A stretch of DNA of 6,598 nt from assembly GCA_018899795.1 (NCBI GenBank), contig JAHIHJ010000226.1, positions 1 to 6,598 of the forward strand, read 5' to 3'. Source of the DNA: Methanobacteriota archaeon. GTDB taxonomy: Archaea; Halobacteriota; Methanosarcinia; Methanosarcinales; Methanoperedenaceae. Numbering within the stretch: the stretch's first letter is position 1; each line of letters starts with the position of its first letter. The notes beneath the pieces are model-generated. The model did no database searches. It had not been told where the DNA came from and worked only from the letters and a program-made list of their open reading frames with translations. A program made the translations under genes and the position numbers. Shown piece by piece: positions 6,247-6,598 of the stretch.

Positions 6247-6598
6247 AATCAGTATATGATGTAATAATTGTGGGGGCCGGACCCGCAGGCATGTTCGCGG
6301 CAGATGAACTTGCCGGAAGGCTGGATACGCTCATCATCGACCAGGGACGAGATATTGACAAACGCGAATGCAAGATGAAGCGGCGCGGCATCTGCACGCA
6401 CTGCGACCCGTGCGATATCATGTGCGGCGTGGGCGGTGCGGGAACTTATTCAGACGGAACGCTGAACCTGCGTCCCGACGTTGGCGGCGACCTTGCAGAG
6501 CAGACCGGAGACCCTGAGTACGCATGGGAACTTGTCGATCATGTTGATAAGGTGTTCGTTCGATATGGGGCGCCTGATCAGATGTATATCCCAAAAGG
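6243..6598 (+). CDS. FAD-dependent dehydrogenase of the COG2509 type, N-terminal part only
   Basis: The visible 118 residues begin with a Rossmann FAD-binding fold: VYDVIIVGAGPAG at 4-16, containing the GxGxxG motif at 11-16, then a second strand ending in an acidic residue (TLIIDQG, D33). This is followed by a cysteine group C43, C51-X2-C54-X2-C57-X3-C61, and by CGVGGAGTYSDGTLNL (61-76), which is typical of the uncharacterised COG2509 FAD-dependent dehydrogenases. The CxxCxxCxxxC spacing is that of a ferredoxin-type [4Fe-4S] ligand set, although only the sequence pattern is seen. The gene starts with TTG within the purP stop codon and has a strong ribosome site, so it is translationally coupled to purP. 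Substrate and physiological role are unknown. Most of the protein (family members are typically about 450 residues or more) lies beyond the window. Confidence 0.88.
   Translation, partial: MKSVYDVIIVGAGPAGMFAADELAGRLDTLIIDQGRDIDKRECKMKRRGICTHCDPCDIMCGVGGAGTYSDGTLNLRPDVGGDLAEQTGDPEYAWELVDHVDKVFVRYGAPDQMYIPK

Overview
The window looks like chromosomal DNA of an anaerobic euryarchaeon, most likely from the Methanosarcinales or a related methanogen or methane-oxidising lineage. The main reasons are an archaeal-type purine gene (purP, the folate-independent FAICAR synthetase), A/T-rich TATA-like boxes about 26 nt before several start codons, Shine-Dalgarno sites of the GAGGTG/AGGTG type, and [NiFe]-hydrogenase maturation genes of archaeal flavour. 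The lineage is an inference from gene content; no rRNA or other strong taxonomic marker is present.

Layout. Positions 1-947 hold hypE on the minus strand, cut at the window edge just before its C-terminus. Positions 948-1382 form a divergent intergenic region that carries promoters and a small gene, not otherwise recognised, for a 54-residue hydrophobic protein (1089-1253). hypF (1383-3686) follows on the plus strand, and thpR (3688-4221), the RNA 2',3'-cyclic phosphodiesterase / 2'-5' RNA ligase gene, starts one base after it. A 120-nt gap with a promoter leads to a cysteine-rich DUF5714-type protein (4342-5076). A 99-nt gap with a promoter and ribosome binding site leads to purP (5176-6246). 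The purP stop codon overlaps the TTG start of an FAD-dependent dehydrogenase of the COG2509 type (6243 to beyond the window end).

How the genes work together. HypF and HypE are consecutive partners. HypF makes a carbamoyl-adenylate from carbamoyl phosphate and ATP and passes the carbamoyl group to the C-terminal cysteine of HypE. HypE dehydrates it to a thiocyanate, which is the source of the cyanide ligands of the [NiFe] centre. Their presence implies that the organism makes at least one [NiFe] hydrogenase, although none is encoded here. thpR appears to share the hypF transcript without an obvious functional link. purP and the flavoprotein gene form a tight two-gene unit. The flavoprotein has a ferredoxin-like four-cysteine cluster just after its dinucleotide-binding fold and is, with the small membrane protein and the DUF5714 protein, the least understood part of the window.

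I see no mobile element, CRISPR array, tRNA or rRNA gene, and no sign of a broken gene. Most of the window is ordinary housekeeping and maturation genes. I did not find clear evidence of a new multi-gene system.
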